A stretch of 60,000 nt of DNA from assembly GCA_914767715.1 (NCBI GenBank), contig OU612072.1, positions 13,022,001-13,082,000 of the forward strand, given 5' to 3'. Positions 12,764 through 25,492 of this stretch are shown one piece after another. How positions within the stretch are numbered: position 1 is the stretch's first letter; each line of letters begins with the position of its first letter. The notes beneath the pieces were generated by a model. The model was not told where the DNA came from. It did no database searches and was given only the letters and a program-made list of their open reading frames with translations. The translations under genes and the position numbers were made by a program. The DNA comes from Membranipora membranacea. Lineage: Eukaryota > Bryozoa > Gymnolaemata > Cheilostomatida > Membraniporidae.

Positions 12764-13138
12764 AATTTTCATTCGATGAGAATGTTTTACAAAATCATCC
12801 TTCCAAGAAAAAAAAAAAGGAAAAAAATAAACCAAAAACTTTTAATCAAGATGACGAAAAAGATAATCAGGAAAAGTGAGTTTGAATGATTTATAATTGA
12901 TTTTTGAATGTAATTTATATGGAATATTGTTAAAATTAGATGCTATGATATTATCTAAAAAGTTATTTGAAGTTTGGTGTAGCTTGAACATGTCTCTCAG
13001 ATTGAAATTGCGCGAATAATTAAAATGTTCTAACAAAAGTGGTGGACATTTCTTGTTCATCAATTGGTGTCCAGTAATGCTAGTAAAATATATGTTGAGC
13101 ACTAGAAAAGGTAAAAAATGTAACGACCTTGATAATTA

Positions 13139-13405
13139 AAGACTTTGTTTGAGGCTGCTCTTTTGTATCACATCTTATTCTCCATATTTTATTCTATCAT
13201 GTGAGCGATTTTCAGCTTTATAATCCAAATATTGAGAAAGTTATGGCCTCTCAAACTTCCAAGGTGACAGCAATTTATCGGCAGTAAGAATCAGCCGGCA
13301 ATCCCTAGGATACGTCACTAATAATGATGATCAAAATGTTCAAATCTGTAACGGTCTCGAACCCAGGTCCAAATGGCTTTGCAGGCGACGCCCGCTAATA
13401 CTGAG
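13139..13405 (-). mobile_element. tRNA-derived SINE, left member of inverted pair
   Basis: On the minus strand the tRNA-like head (tagctcagtattagcg, then a B-box region gggttcgagac) is near 13330-13405. The body ends near 13139 (cctcaaacaaagtctttaa on the minus strand). It mirrors 13435-13765. Confidence 0.75.
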
Positions 13406-13434
13406 CTATATTGTCAACTGGCTAACCTAGTTGG

Positions 13435-13765
13435 TCCAAGTGGGCGTGATGGTAGCGTCGTTGCCTATAGGTATTGGGACCCTGGGTTCAATTCCCACCC
13501 GGGTCTGAATTTTGATCATCATCTTATCTGTGTGAATATTAGTGTATTAACTAATAACTCATAATGTCTGTGCCACATGTCTATGGTTGTGACATACCCC
13601 AGGGGAAACATCCGGCTTATTCCCAATGCCGATTGAAGGCAATCACCCTGGAAGTTCCTCAATATTTGGATTCTAAAGCTGAAAATCACTCACATGATAG
13701 AATAAAATATGGAGATTAAGATGTGATACAAAAGAGCAGCCTCAAACAAAGTCTTTAAAGCATAA
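13435..13765 (+). mobile_element. tRNA-derived SINE, right member of inverted pair
   Basis: The head is gggcgtgatggtagcgtcgt, with a B box in ctgggttcaattcccacc. The body shares its 3' half (from about caatatttgga to ctcaaacaaagtctttaa) with the minus-strand copy to the left. The two heads face each other across about 30 bases. Confidence 0.75.
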
Positions 13766-14067
13766 TTAAAGGATAAAGGATAAACAGTGTAAATTCAAGA
13801 TCACTGCAACATAAAATTTCCCCCTTATAAGAAATAATAATATCATAATAAACAAGATGTGTTGGCTATTAAAACAACCATATCATTAAATGACGGAATC
13901 GTCATAAATATAATTTGATTTAAATCAATGTGAATGGAAGGTAAATTGGCGGACGGTTTGTTTTGTAAGTAGATGCTAAGCTGAGGCGGGGGGGGGGGGG
14001 AAGCAAGATGAGAGGTATTGAAGTTGATTATAATACTGAAACAGCTCTCCGACTTCTGGGCAGTAGT

Positions 14068-15487
14068 CTAAACCTGCTTCACGCAGTCCATATAGTGCAT
14101 TATAGTTGCTATAGCTCTGAATACACTGTCCGGTGTGCCTGTAAAATATGAGATAACTTAAATTTTTTGTGGGATTAGATAATTCAGCATGAACAAAAAC
14201 CATAAGCATTGGCACAGTACACACATATATCGCTGCATGAATTCCAGGTTTGTCATTTTCGTACCTTCATGTTAATCATTTAGCCAAATTATTTCACAGG
14301 TAATGTGGTTGGTAGAATGGATTACACATAGATTGTGAGTGATCAACATTTTCCCACAAAAAGAATAGCTGCTAAAATGTTTGAGCATTTATCCCTGAAG
14401 TAAAAGTTTATGATAAGCAGATATTTAGCATAACTCATTCCAGTATCCTTTACCAACTTCACCCTGCCACTCACCTTTGCATGTGTCACCATAAGGGTTT
14501 ATGGGAAAGTAAACCCCTGAGGGTCTCTGTCTAACACAGTCTGAAGAATAGTTTCTCCACCTGCAAATAGTTTTTCCTACAACTTCTATTATAGTCTGGT
14601 ATTCCAAATGGTTGAGATGGATGTTTGGACTGGATATACAGTACTGGATCTGATAGAATGACTCTTCAAGAAGATTTGCTGCCTGTCAAATAAACAACAG
14701 ATGATAATATTAGGGGATCGTATCAGAAGCCATATCCTAAACTATGGTTGACGAGATACTGGTTGCCTCGAGGGCAAGGCTGCATTTGGTTGGGGTACAC
14801 AGCAGACATAACCACCACCTTTGACACTAGCCTGGGAATAGACACCTTGACCAACTGAGCCAGCTCCTACACATTGCCGAGTGCCGAAATGTTGTATGGA
14901 AAACTTTGGGACCTCAAAGATAACCTGAAAACCAATCCAGTTCATATCTGATGTCCACCGAAGGCCTAAGTGTGCTTGGTACTGCTTTACGCAGCAGCAT
15001 CATAATATCTCAGCATTTTTTGGATAGACACATTCTCAATTTAAATATCTCTCTGTTCATAAATATTGTTTTCTGCCAATTTTGATATGGCAACATAGAC
15101 GACAGATATCTCATATCATTCAATACTTACAGGACGGAGGCGTGATTCAAGAAAGTTATGGCAGCTTCCTATACTTGTCAGTGACATATACGGTCTCAGT
15201 GAAGTTGCTGCAGTAATCTACAAAGACAAATAATAGCGCGGTTGGAGTGTACTCAACTTAATTCCTGTTGGTCGCGTAAATATTCTCAACACGCTTTTAA
15301 ATGATATGGGTCAGTAATTTAGATAAGTAATATAACTTACAAAATACGACTCGATATCATAGTACAGCACCAGTGCTTCCCAATATGCAGATCCATGTTC
15401 TTCAAAGTAAGCCCTCACTTTCTCCTGACGAGCCATGTTTGAGCCGATTAAAGCCAGAATGAAGACTACAATAGCAAAGAAATGCAT
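14068..15487 (-). CDS. Small secreted protein, 4 exons, 170 aa
   Basis: Minus-strand exons are 15341-15487, 15131-15217, 14475-14682 and 14068-14138. All donors fit gtaagt or gtgagt, and acceptors are tttgtag, ttgacag and tttacag. Phases agree and the total is 513 nt including the stop. I chose the Met at 15487 because it starts directly with a signal peptide (MHFFAIVVFILALIG); an in-frame Met lies 20 codons upstream. The mature part has few cysteines and contains YFEEHGSAYWEALVLYY, SIGSCHNFLESRL, YQIQYCISSPN and a C-terminus ending MDCVKQV. I recognise no domain. It converges with the NHL gene and has been duplicated together with it. Its paralogue at 976-2592 is a pseudogene. Confidence 0.75.
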
Positions 15488-15930
15488 ATCATTCTCTTGG
15501 TTCTTGTCCAATTCTAACAATATGACCACTGGTGAACACTTGCACACATATCACTTAAATCTAGCCAACCGTAAAGTAGCAATAAGTCAGCAATGTCCCG
15601 TATAATAATTTAGCATTGTCAGCAAACTTTTTATATTCACCTGCTAACACCAACTTGGAAGACATTGTTGTGAATTTTAGAACAGAAAGGGTCTTTACTT
15701 TACTCTACTTAAACCAAAGTCAGTTGTATGGCCATTGTTAAAATGCTCATTTGCTTTTATACCTAAAAATTATTGTTGCAACCAATGTTGATGCGCATCT
15801 GAAAACCTTACTTCATAAAAACACAAGGAAATGATAGCTTTGGTATTTACGTTAATCGGTATACATACGTTGTTATAGGGATGTGGTGTTTAGAGTCATT
15901 AGGCATGCATGAGTAACCTGACCAAGCAAT

Positions 15931-17806
15931 TGATTGGAGAATCCCCCTGGACCTGCAAAGGGATATCCCCTAAAGCATCAATCATCATTACTAAGGGGAT
16001 GAGGTGTTTAGCATCCATGGGTAACCCAGCAAAGCATGAAGATATTGAAAATAATATCTCTGTACCTGCATAGGGCTATCTTCAAAACCATCAATCATTA
16101 TGATGAAAATTTGTGTACTTCCTTGAATCTGTTTAGAAATAGGAACAGTATAGGTAGAATGACTTGATATTCAGAACATAAAAGTGACTCAAAACAAGCT
16201 ATCTGATCACCACTGACCATCAGAAATGATATAAAAAATAATATTGAGTCATTGTAGGTCAATATCTCCCAGTTTACAGAGACAGAAAACTGGTCTGAAT
16301 GACAGCAGGACTGTCAAGACAATATAAAAATCTTTTACAGGATGCAACAATTGATACAATCACACCACAGTAGGTAAATCATGGTGTCTCATTTATATTA
16401 TATACATCTTTTTAAAACTGAGAGCAGACAAAATTTCAGTTCATGGTCAGCTTGAGGGACCTAAGTGTCAATCGAGTTTATTGGATCCTATGTAGTTTGT
16501 TTACTCACTTGTGTGAATATCTAGGAGAATGTATTATAAGCACACATTGATTCTAGGGCCAGAGGCCAAAAGTATCGAAAAATGTATGAGGTTATTCATT
16601 TGTTTTAAGACGGAGCACATAGAACTTGAATATGATGTCAAAACATTGTCATCAAAACTTGCGTCTTTTGGAATCATAACAAAAATTAGTTAGCATATCT
16701 GAGTAACCGTGGTAACCAAGCGTTCCAACTATGAATACACAACTAAGGCGACACAGATATGAAGTCATAGATTGAGCCAACACCGAGGTAACTATTATCC
16801 TTTTGCAATACAAAAATGAAATAATAAATACCTAGGCTTTAAAATTTAAAATTTTGCTTGTTAGTTAAAATTGTTGACATTGTTTCTTCATAATTTACAG
16901 AACAGGAGCTACATCATTCAGCAGATTTCAACATGCTGAATCTAAACTTTGAATCTTGATTGGTAGTTGAAATGTTGACATTTTTTCTCCATAATTAGCA
17001 GTATAAACTAGGTTGTATAGTAGATTCCAAAATATTGTTGGAATTAAAGTCAAAACATTGTACTGGCTACTTTCACCACATTGTTATGCATGCTAATGAT
17101 TGTTGCGCAAGATTTCCACTTAAAACGCAGAGGAAATTACACACTATGAAATGATCTGTTTATTGTTTCTGTCTGCAAGTCAAGACTTGAACAACAACTG
17201 ATTACATATCTGTCTGACATAACGTAGGAAAATACTACAATCCAATATCCTGAAAAAAAGTAGGCAAAAAATAGGTACATTGACTGTCTTTGTTTTTCAA
17301 TGCGGAGGATTCAATGGTTTATATATATTATTTTACCAGAAGTCATGAAATGTGGGTCACATAATTTCTCGTGACCTCAAACTAAGTCAGCAACATGACC
17401 AGAGGACGAATTTCCCAGCACCACCAAAGCCGCTGAATTAAGGTGAGGATCACCTACGTCTTTCTGATTGAACTACAATCATTCATTTTAAAAACCACCA
17501 TCATTGACATAACTTTAGATGAATATTTTGTCTAGTTTATGTTTCGGTTGATGGCATTTTATTGATGAAAGAAGGTAGGATCACTTCACTCTACTAGAGA
17601 GCTGATTTATTGACAATTTATTGCCCCTCTGAAGGATTATACTCCTATAAAACATTCATCCTAGCAGTAGAAGTGATCAAGCATTTATTTCTCCCAAGTA
17701 GGGAACTAAACAATCATATTTGACAAGTCATTAGGAAACCGTACAAGAAAATCATTGCAATGTACTTTCCTGTCTCCTCTTCACATTCACCTGCACTCCT
17801 AGATCC
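15931..17806. other. No recognisable gene
   Basis: This is AT-rich sequence without a convincing open frame, domain or long repeat. Two related short blocks occur at about 15940-16010 and 16015-16090 (gggatatcccctaaagcatcaatcat against gggctatcttcaaaaccatcaatcat), which suggests a small local duplication. Confidence 0.4.
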
Positions 17807-18250
17807 CAGGTACTTCAGGATTGCTCCTGGTATTCTGCTGCTACCTCGGGATTAAACACAGTCAGGTACTTCAGGATTTCTCCTGGTATTCTGCTACCTC
17901 GGGATTAAACACAGTCAGGTACTTCAGGATTTCTCCTGGTATCCTTCTGCTACCTCGGGATTAAACCCAGTCAGGTACTGCAGGATTTCTTCTGGTATTC
18001 TGCTGCTACCTCGGGATTAAACCAAGTCAGGTACTTCAGGATTTCTCCTGGTGTTCCGCTGCTACCTCGAAATTGAACCCAGTCAGGTACTTCAGGATTT
18101 CTCCTGGTATTTGGTTGCTACCTCGAGATTGAACCCAGTGAGGTACTGCAGGATTTCTCCTGGTATTCTGCTGTTACCACGGGATTGAACCCAGTCTCGT
18201 ACCTAAAGATTTAACCTGGTCTTCTACCTCAGGATTTAATCTGGTCTCTG
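17807..18250. repeat. Minisatellite, 53-56 bp unit, block 1
   Basis: Seven head-to-tail units follow the pattern caggtacttcaggatttctc, then ctggtattctgctgctacct, then cgggattaaacccagt, with small indels. A degenerate tail (gtacctaaagatttaacctg) changes to a shorter unit. Units differ by several bases each, so the array is not freshly amplified. Confidence 0.95.
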
Positions 18251-19235
18251 TGCCAGTATTACAATTTGTGGTTGTCCACTCATGACTCTCATTTATCTAT
18301 GCATCAACGAATTAAATAATAACACTACACTTCAGTGTTAGTAGTAGCCTTCAAACCGTCAACATCTAGGGCTCATGCCCGTTCAGCCGACATCTTATTA
18401 TCCAGACTCAACTATTATATTATGTACTTTATTCTGGACTAATCTTACGATATACACAGTATTATCATCACTATAAATAGCTTCAAGTCAATCTATATAA
18501 TATTTATGGTGAGTTTTCTTCTGTTATTTATACTTGTCGACTGCGTAACTTTCACTACAAATGTGTAATTCTACCGATTGTGACGCTACGTTATTTGGTT
18601 TATTCTCAACTCCGTTCTTATATTCAACGCATTGTGAGGTTACCCGATTATTTATTTATATATAATTGTCATTGCTGATCGGCGTTATGATGTAAAGTTC
18701 TATCTCGGATGGTTTGAGACTGATTAATTCGTTTCTCAGTTTTGTTATATGTACTTGTATTTTTTAACCTGTCAGTGCATATATTTAGGATGAATAATTT
18801 GTTTTAGGAGCTAATTATGTCGGGGCGCTGCTATACTCAGTTATGATAACAGTGTATACCATTATTACCTGTTCTGATTCTGTCGATGGTGGTTAATAAA
18901 CCAACAATTGTGAGTTTAATATTTGAATTACATTTGACCATTTCATTTTGTAATACTGCGTACTCATTTTATAAACAGAATTTTGATTTCATACTATTGG
19001 GGCATATTTTTACCACACATAGATTTTGCACCGTTCGTTTTTGTTGTTGCCATATTTTAACCGTTCTGACCATTTTAAAGCACAGATTACTCATACAAAA
19101 TTCATAATGAGATGATTACTATTGTTCCCTATTTTACCATCCATGCTTCACTTGACTAATAATTTTGTTTGTCAATTCCAGGGTACAAGTAAATAAAGAC
19201 TGTTGCCAATATACAATACAACCACCATACTGACA
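18251..19235. other. AT-rich stretch separating two minisatellite blocks
   Basis: No domain or gene was recognised. The blocks on both sides carry related units, so this ~1-kb segment may be an insertion into one array or a divergent centre. No terminal repeats were found at its edges. Confidence 0.4.
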
Positions 19236-19530
19236 TAGTCTCCTACCTCAGGGTTGTACCCGGTCTCGTAACTCAGGACTTAACCTGGTCTCCTACCTCC
19301 GGATTAAACCCGGAACTTCAGGATTTAACCTCGTCTCCTACCTCGGGGTTGAACTCGGTCTCGTGACTCAGGATTTAACCTGGTCACCTACCTCGGGATT
19401 AAACCCGGAACTTCAGGATTTAACCTGGTCTCCTAACTCGCGGTTGAACCCGGTCTCGTACCTCAGGATTTAACTTGGTCACCTACCTCGGGATTGAACC
19501 CGGAACTTAAGAATTTAACCTGGGACCTGC
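19236..19530. repeat. Minisatellite, related shorter unit, block 2
   Basis: Tandem units of about 27-55 bp alternate ctcctacctcgggattaaac, ccggaacttcaggatttaac and ctggtc. These are clearly related to the units of the block at 17807-18250, especially to its degenerate 3' end. Confidence 0.9.
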
Positions 19531-22273
19531 TGCTGAGAAGGTCTGCTATAAGTGATACTATGTATCAGCCACTCATGAGGGTGGTATAGCGACAGTTCTG
19601 CGCTGGTCGGATTGCCTGTATTAAGCTGCTGGCTAGCAAGTCACAATCCAAGAAATAACTCAGAGTGTTGTGCACAAACCAGGACTAACCCGGAATGCGT
19701 TTGTCTGTTTGTCAGTAATGTCTGCACCCAAGCCAGTGAGGCTTCATCCTACATAGATGGCCGTCATCCCTAGCCTTGATATTCCCATCATCGTCGTCAG
19801 CAGGCGTCTTTAATAATATAATACAAATGTCAGCATAATGTCTAGCTGACGATAATTGCGTTAGTGTTCTTGGTTGAATTCTCATGGCATAAACTGATAG
19901 AGAGTATGAGACTGAGGGAAACAACTGCTTGAAGCCTGCCGCGCCACAGCAAGAGTTGGTCATTAAAGCCGCCCAATTAGTGTAATTGGGTGTTAAGTGA
20001 CTTTTGGAGTTGTGCTCCTTCTTTTCGAGAGAAGACAACTTGTTCCGTCTCACAACAATTGGACCACCTGATATTATTATAATTAATAATCATGCTTTAC
20101 GCTATAAAATATGGCTCAATGTAGCCTGTCTTGACAAGACATGCTATGCTCGATGTAATTACTGTGATATCAAAGATATTAGGATGTAAATTTGAGCATA
20201 GCAAATTAGTGAAAGTCTTTGTCTTTTGTTATATCACCGCCGGGCGTCGAGGCTCCTCTATAGTGATTTACAGCTTGTCTGTACAGTGGTAGGTAGGTCA
20301 GTAGTCAGTGACAGCTGAATGTCCAAAGAAAGTTGACAGAATTAAAGATATAATTTTTTGGAAGAGGTTATAGTGGCCGGAATTCCACGACCCATAACTA
20401 GATGACAGTGAAGTATGTGAAAAGGCCCGGATTACAGCAGGAGAGTTTCGAATCTCAAACCATAGTGTGGGGGTTAATCGGGTTGGAAGGGTAACAATGC
20501 CCTAGATATTTTAGGATCAGTAAGTTGGCAGTATAAACCCATTCACATGCAGTAGAGATAGACACATGGACGGACCGCACGAGATCACCGGTCTGAAAAA
20601 TCTCTCAGTGGCACATCGCAGGAATTGCGCAGGACTAGGTATATATGAGATGTGAAATTCAAATACGTAATTATGAGGAACATATCACAGGGAACAATAA
20701 TTAGTAGGCCAGACACAAAATAGCACACTGGAATGGGAAGGCATAGATGGGCTGGGTATAAGGTCAGGTCAGGGAGCTCTGTGTAGTCTATTGGTGAAAA
20801 AATACTTCTTCACATCGGTGCTAAGTAAGTCGCATAACAATTCTTTTTCCCATATTATTACTCCCCGCACAATTTGACCACTGTAGATGGACTACCGAGT
20901 CTCTATAATTAATGCTGGATCTGAATTTCAGTTCCTATCGCGGACCGATTCATTATCGTCATACTGCACAGCAGCTCCTGGTTGTTGCTCAATGTTGGAA
21001 GCAATTAGAAAAATGAATTCACAAATTGAAGCTCTTTCAGCTTGCTGACAATTATGAAAATGACACCAAAATGGCATATCAAAATCATCGGCTGTAGAAT
21101 TTTATGACACAGTTATGCAACGCATTGCTCATTATTGATTTTAGAGTGAATTTTAAATCAGCTGGTCATCAATCATCATGCTGTATGCTACTAAGTACGG
21201 CTCAGTGGAATTTACCACTGGGTAATTACCATGATGTCATATGTTTTTGGATGTCAATTTGAGCATAGCATATTGGTAAAAGAAGGTAGCATGACATTGT
21301 CTTCGGTCAATAATATTAGTAAGCAAGTAAGTAACAATTCTCTACAATGAATGCTGTGCCTGAACTGCTTAACCTCTTTAATAAGGAACGGAGGAAAATT
21401 GCGAGATTGCGTTCATCACAGACACACAAATTAATACTAAAAGGACATTGGCACCATTTTAAAAGGTGTATTATTATGTAATGTCAATGCTGGCAATAGC
21501 CCCCCCCCCCCCCCCCCCCCCCAATCAATAATGATCTATTATGACACACTTATAATAAATCATTAGTGATCATCTCCCTATTATGATGTGAACACTCAAT
21601 TATCGCCTTCTGTTGTTCAATCAGGTAGAAATTGTGTTTATTGCTTATTATAAAAAATAGAACAAGTAACACGGTACCAAAGGTATAGAAAGTACAGATA
21701 TAGTAACAGACATTTTAACAACGGAGCGCTCAATTCCAACAAATGATTCTATCACCAATGATACAATACAATATACGTACACATACACTCAAGAGCTTCT
21801 TAATTGATGCCGACGACTCTGCTTTGATAGTTTGAACCCCCTTATGTACAGGAACATTGCAATGTAGTTTGTAAGTAGATAATAGAAGGTTGGGCCTTGT
21901 ATACGGTTTACATTCGCTTCACAGTTCTCAAATATTATTAATACACGGCCAACATAGGAACCAGTAGGTGAAGTCAAGGCAAGACTTGGAATGACCAGCA
22001 AATCTTATCCAAAGACACTTTCCTTAATTCAACCTAGATGTATGTGCTTATTGCAATAGTAATGTTACCCGCAGAGCCATACAATTTACATCATTGTCTA
22101 TTATCTAGCTGCTAAAGTGTGGACATGACTAACCCAACCAAAAGGTGATTTTGTAAGTTAAAGTATGTGTCCTCATTTTTATACCATATTCAAATCATTG
22201 TTGGCTAGGATATGCTAGGCATCCCATCTACAGATATTAAAGCTGTGAAATTGTAATACTCCTTCTGTTTATC
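19531..22273. other. No recognisable gene; poly-C tract
   Basis: No exon or domain was recognised. A run of 23 C bases lies at 21500-21522. The flanking block (aatgtcaatgctggcaatag, then aatgatctattatgaca) resembles a block at about 32015-32065, so a diverged dispersed repeat covers about 21440-21600. Confidence 0.45.
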
Positions 22274-22300
22274 TCAAGGTCAAGGTCAAGGTCAAGATGG
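22274..22300. promoter_or_regulatory. Tandem TCAAGGTCA nuclear-receptor-like half-sites
   Basis: Three overlapping TCAAGGTCA units lie head to tail, followed by tcaagatgg. TCAAGGTCA is the known extended half-site of NR5A/ERR-type receptors, and abutting AGGTCA copies (DR0) are known for NR6A1/GCNF. It lies about 0.5 kb before the first LINE ORF. Whether it is functional is inference; it may simply be a short tandem repeat. Confidence 0.3.
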
Positions 22301-22775
22301 ACGCTTAGAAAATCTTGTCCTCCTGAATTCTAATCTTTATCTGAGAAATCCTGCTGTTATACCGATCATCCAGTACCAGAAACCACCAAAAAAGCTGTAT
22401 TGAAGCCATATTAACAAACTAAGCTGCATATTAGCAGCCTTAACCGAGGTGCTCTGGTGAGATTCCTGGGTAAAGTGGAGGCTACCTGCAACTTCCAATG
22501 GGAAACCCCTCTAGTGGATAATCCAAATCACTCACGTTTGTATTACTTCCTAGCACTGTCAGTAAGTACACCACTACCTATTTACTACTAACAAAACACT
22601 GTATTTGTCTCCAGAGCCCTGTGGGACCCCAGTTCTGCTCTGTTACTGTGGGCCTGGGTTTTGGGGCGGGTAGTTGTCTGTCCACTTCTGTGGACTCCAA
22701 GTTGGGTGACTCTGGTGCTGCGCTGGTGGGAGGCTGGTTGCAAACCTGGCTTCAGGTGACAACCGGGATTCAAGA

Positions 22776-23727
22776 ATGCCTGAAACCCCTGCTTCTAGCC
22801 CTAGAGGCAATCAAATCCGAAATTCACCAACCCCTGGTCAACCTGCCAATCCAAACACCTGCTTAAAATGTCTGAAAGCTGTAACCAAAACAAAACCATC
22901 ACTAAAATGTAATATCTGTCAATATTCTGCCCATACCTATTGTCTACCCGAGTGGGCTGATGTACTGACCATGACTGAACTGACTAAGATAACTAGTAGA
23001 ACTGGACTTGTATGGTACTGCCACAGGTGCTTTCTAAAATTACCAGAATATTTCTTTGGCCCAGAGGTGAAATCAAGACTTGAACAAATTGATGACAAGA
23101 TAGAAAACTTGAGTAGACTAGTGACTGACAGCCATAAGCTAACCAAAACTTTTGCTCAGGTGACTGGTGAATCGAACAACAACAACGCTGAGTTGAAGGT
23201 TATTGCTGAAAGATTAGATCAAAGAGCAAAACGTGAGTCACTCGAAAGACAGAAACTTGAGCGTAATCAGTCTGCTATCTTGCATGGTCTTGCTGAAGAG
23301 GTCAACACCCATAAAGAGGTCTCTGACATTATGCATGGTTTAGGTTTTCTACCAAACTCTATTACTAGGGTTTCCAGGCTAGGTGTACAGAAATTGAACA
23401 GACCACAGAACAAATCACGGCCGGTGAAAATACAATTTCACACAGAGATAATGAAGATAGACTTCCTAAGGTATTTTAACAGGTGGAGTGACAGAGACCG
23501 GATGTTTGCAACCCCCATCTAACAAAAGAAGAGCAAGAGAAGGAGTACAAACTTCGTTGTATACGAAACAACCTCTCAGATATGTTCAAAGACAACAAAT
23601 ACAGGTTACGCAGCGGCCAGCTCCAGTGTTCAGAGAAAGGGACTGAAGCATGGATTGTTGTAGATGAAAGTGGCAAGACTATTGACTCTACTGTCAACAC
23701 AGACCAGTCCTCGTCTAGGGAACACTA
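22776..23727 (+). pseudogene. LINE ORF1: PHD-like zinc finger and coiled coil
   Basis: The start is MPETPASSPRG. Around residues 30-80 there is a Cys/His cluster with spacing typical of a PHD finger: CLKCLKA, CNICQYSAHTYC and WYCHRCF. A predicted coiled coil follows (EQIDDKIENLSRLV onwards), then a basic RNA-binding-like C-terminal domain. The frame is broken near 23505. The expected C-terminal part continues one frame over (LTKEEQEKEYKLRC) to a stop at 23725-23727. PHD-bearing ORF1 proteins are known in CR1 and related LINEs, where ORF1p binds RNA and chaperones retrotransposition. Confidence 0.75.
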
Positions 23728-23777
23728 AACTAATTTCGTACTCTCTCTTACAGGTCTAACTAACTTTAACAAGCACG

Positions 23778-25492
23778 ATGGATACTAAGCATCCTGTCAG
23801 TATATTGGTCTGGAACTGCAACGGCATAAGTGGGAAAAGGCACCAACTGGAGTTAATTCTTGACCATCACAAACCTCACCTATTTGCCCTCACAGAAACT
23901 AAACTAATTGGTAGCATTTTAGATAAAGAAATTTGTGATAATTATACCCTTTACAGGCTAGATCGTGTTAACACTTCTGGTCGTGGTGGAGGAGTATTGA
24001 TTGGTGTTAGTGAAACATCGAATATACTAGTTAATAAGATCACATCAGAAGAAAGAGGTGAAATCCTGTCACTTGACCTTAGTATTGGTGGGTTTTCTTT
24101 CTCTTTTACAGTGTACTATCGGAGACCAGCTATCAATTCAATAGATGATTTCCTTACCTGGCATCGTAACCAAACCTCATGTAATCAACTGATTGTAGGT
24201 GACTTCAACCTACCAGACATTGATTGGTCGAAAAGTCAACTCAAAAGACGCCTGAACCCAAATATGCATGAATCATTTCTGAATTTTGTAGAAGCCAGTG
24301 ACCTCGAACAGTTTGTTGATTTTCCGACACACACACACGGAAACACCCTCGACCTTGTACTCTCTAACTTGGACCTCTCCATCCCTATAAGTGAGCCAAG
24401 TTGTTCTGATCACCATGTGCTTTTGTTTGACCTATTCTCTGAGCATCCCATCTCCCACTCTATCAATAACAACAATACTACACCATTTTGGAATTTCAAA
24501 AAGGCCAAAATCCCTGAGATAATGATTGACTGCTATGACATCGAAACTGAAATTAGCCAGCAAGTGAAAGTTGGGGCCCTGTAAACACAGTTTGGGAAAC
24601 CTTCAAATCCAGCATTCTCAAATCCGCTTTTAAAAACATCCCAAGCAAAAGGAGAAAGCCCACCCCGAACCCTTGGATGTCCAAGTCAACAGAGAGGGAA
24701 GTAAATCGGAGGAAGCGATGGCATAAAACAAGTAAGCTACACAATACTGCCGAGAACAGAGAAAAAGCGTCTAAACAATCTAAACTCTGTGATAAACTCA
24801 TAAACCATGATTACAATGAATTTATAAACAACCATATTTGTAGCAAGCTCGAGAATGGAGACAGTAAACCCCTGTTCAAGTTCATTTCTAACAGGCGTGG
24901 AAACAGCAATACAATCAAGAAGATAGATGGTTGCCTGTCCGACTCAGCCGCTGATATCGCTGATTGCTTTGCATCTGCTTTCAGCTCTGTCTTTACTGAC
25001 GATGATGGTAGACAGCCTCCCACAAACCCATGTACTGCTCAACAGTCTTCATGTATTAAGATTGGAGTGCTGAAGCAACTCCAATCACTTGATCGCACTA
25101 AAGGTGCGGGACCTGACGGACTCTCCTCTGCCTTGCTTAAGCTTCTGGCAAATTTTATCTACAAACCATCGTCATTAATCTACCAATATTCTCTTGATAC
25201 AGGCGCTGTTCCTGACGACTGGAAGCTTGCAAATGTCATTCCAATCCACAAGAAAGGCTCTCGCAGTAATCCGCTGATTTACCGACCAATCTCTATGACC
25301 TGTATTACATCTAAAATACTAGAACATATTCTATGTCATGACATAAACAATTTCCTAGATAATAACAATCTGCTTGTAGAATGCCAGCATGGATTTAGAA
25401 AGCAACATGGCTGCGACACCCAGCTTCTTACAACCATAACAGACCTTGTGGAAGGCTATGATCTGAACATCCCGGTTGATCTAGCAGTCCTT
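23778..25492 (+). pseudogene. LINE ORF2, 5' part: endonuclease and start of RT
   Basis: It opens with an apurinic-type endonuclease: ILVWNCNGISGK, FALTETKL (catalytic Glu), VGDFNLPDIDW (Asp/Asn pair) and SDHHVLLFDL (catalytic His). A one-base frameshift near 24560 moves the frame, and from about 24562 the linker and RT continue (KGAGPDGLSSALLK, PIHKKGSRSNPLIYRPIS, QHGFRKQHGCDTQL). The coding sequence is cut at 25492 by the LTR of the inserted retrotransposon. The rest is at 29700-30705. Confidence 0.85.

Larger units (their letters stand above)
12507..15930. repeat. Tandem segmental duplication, copy 2
   Basis: This is the downstream copy of the segment at 1-2880. It keeps the 3' flank of the NHL gene and a complete minus-strand secreted-protein gene. 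It also contains a SINE pair that copy 1 lacks. Confidence 0.9.

Noticed and set aside
17807-18250. CRISPR-like array
   Set aside because: Units are continuous tandem repeats without unique spacers, and the genome is eukaryotic.
22621-22866. Open frame of 81 codons overlapping LINE ORF1 start
   Set aside because: It has no domain, and ORF1 in the other frame carries the PHD-like finger; probably a shadow in G+C-richer sequence.
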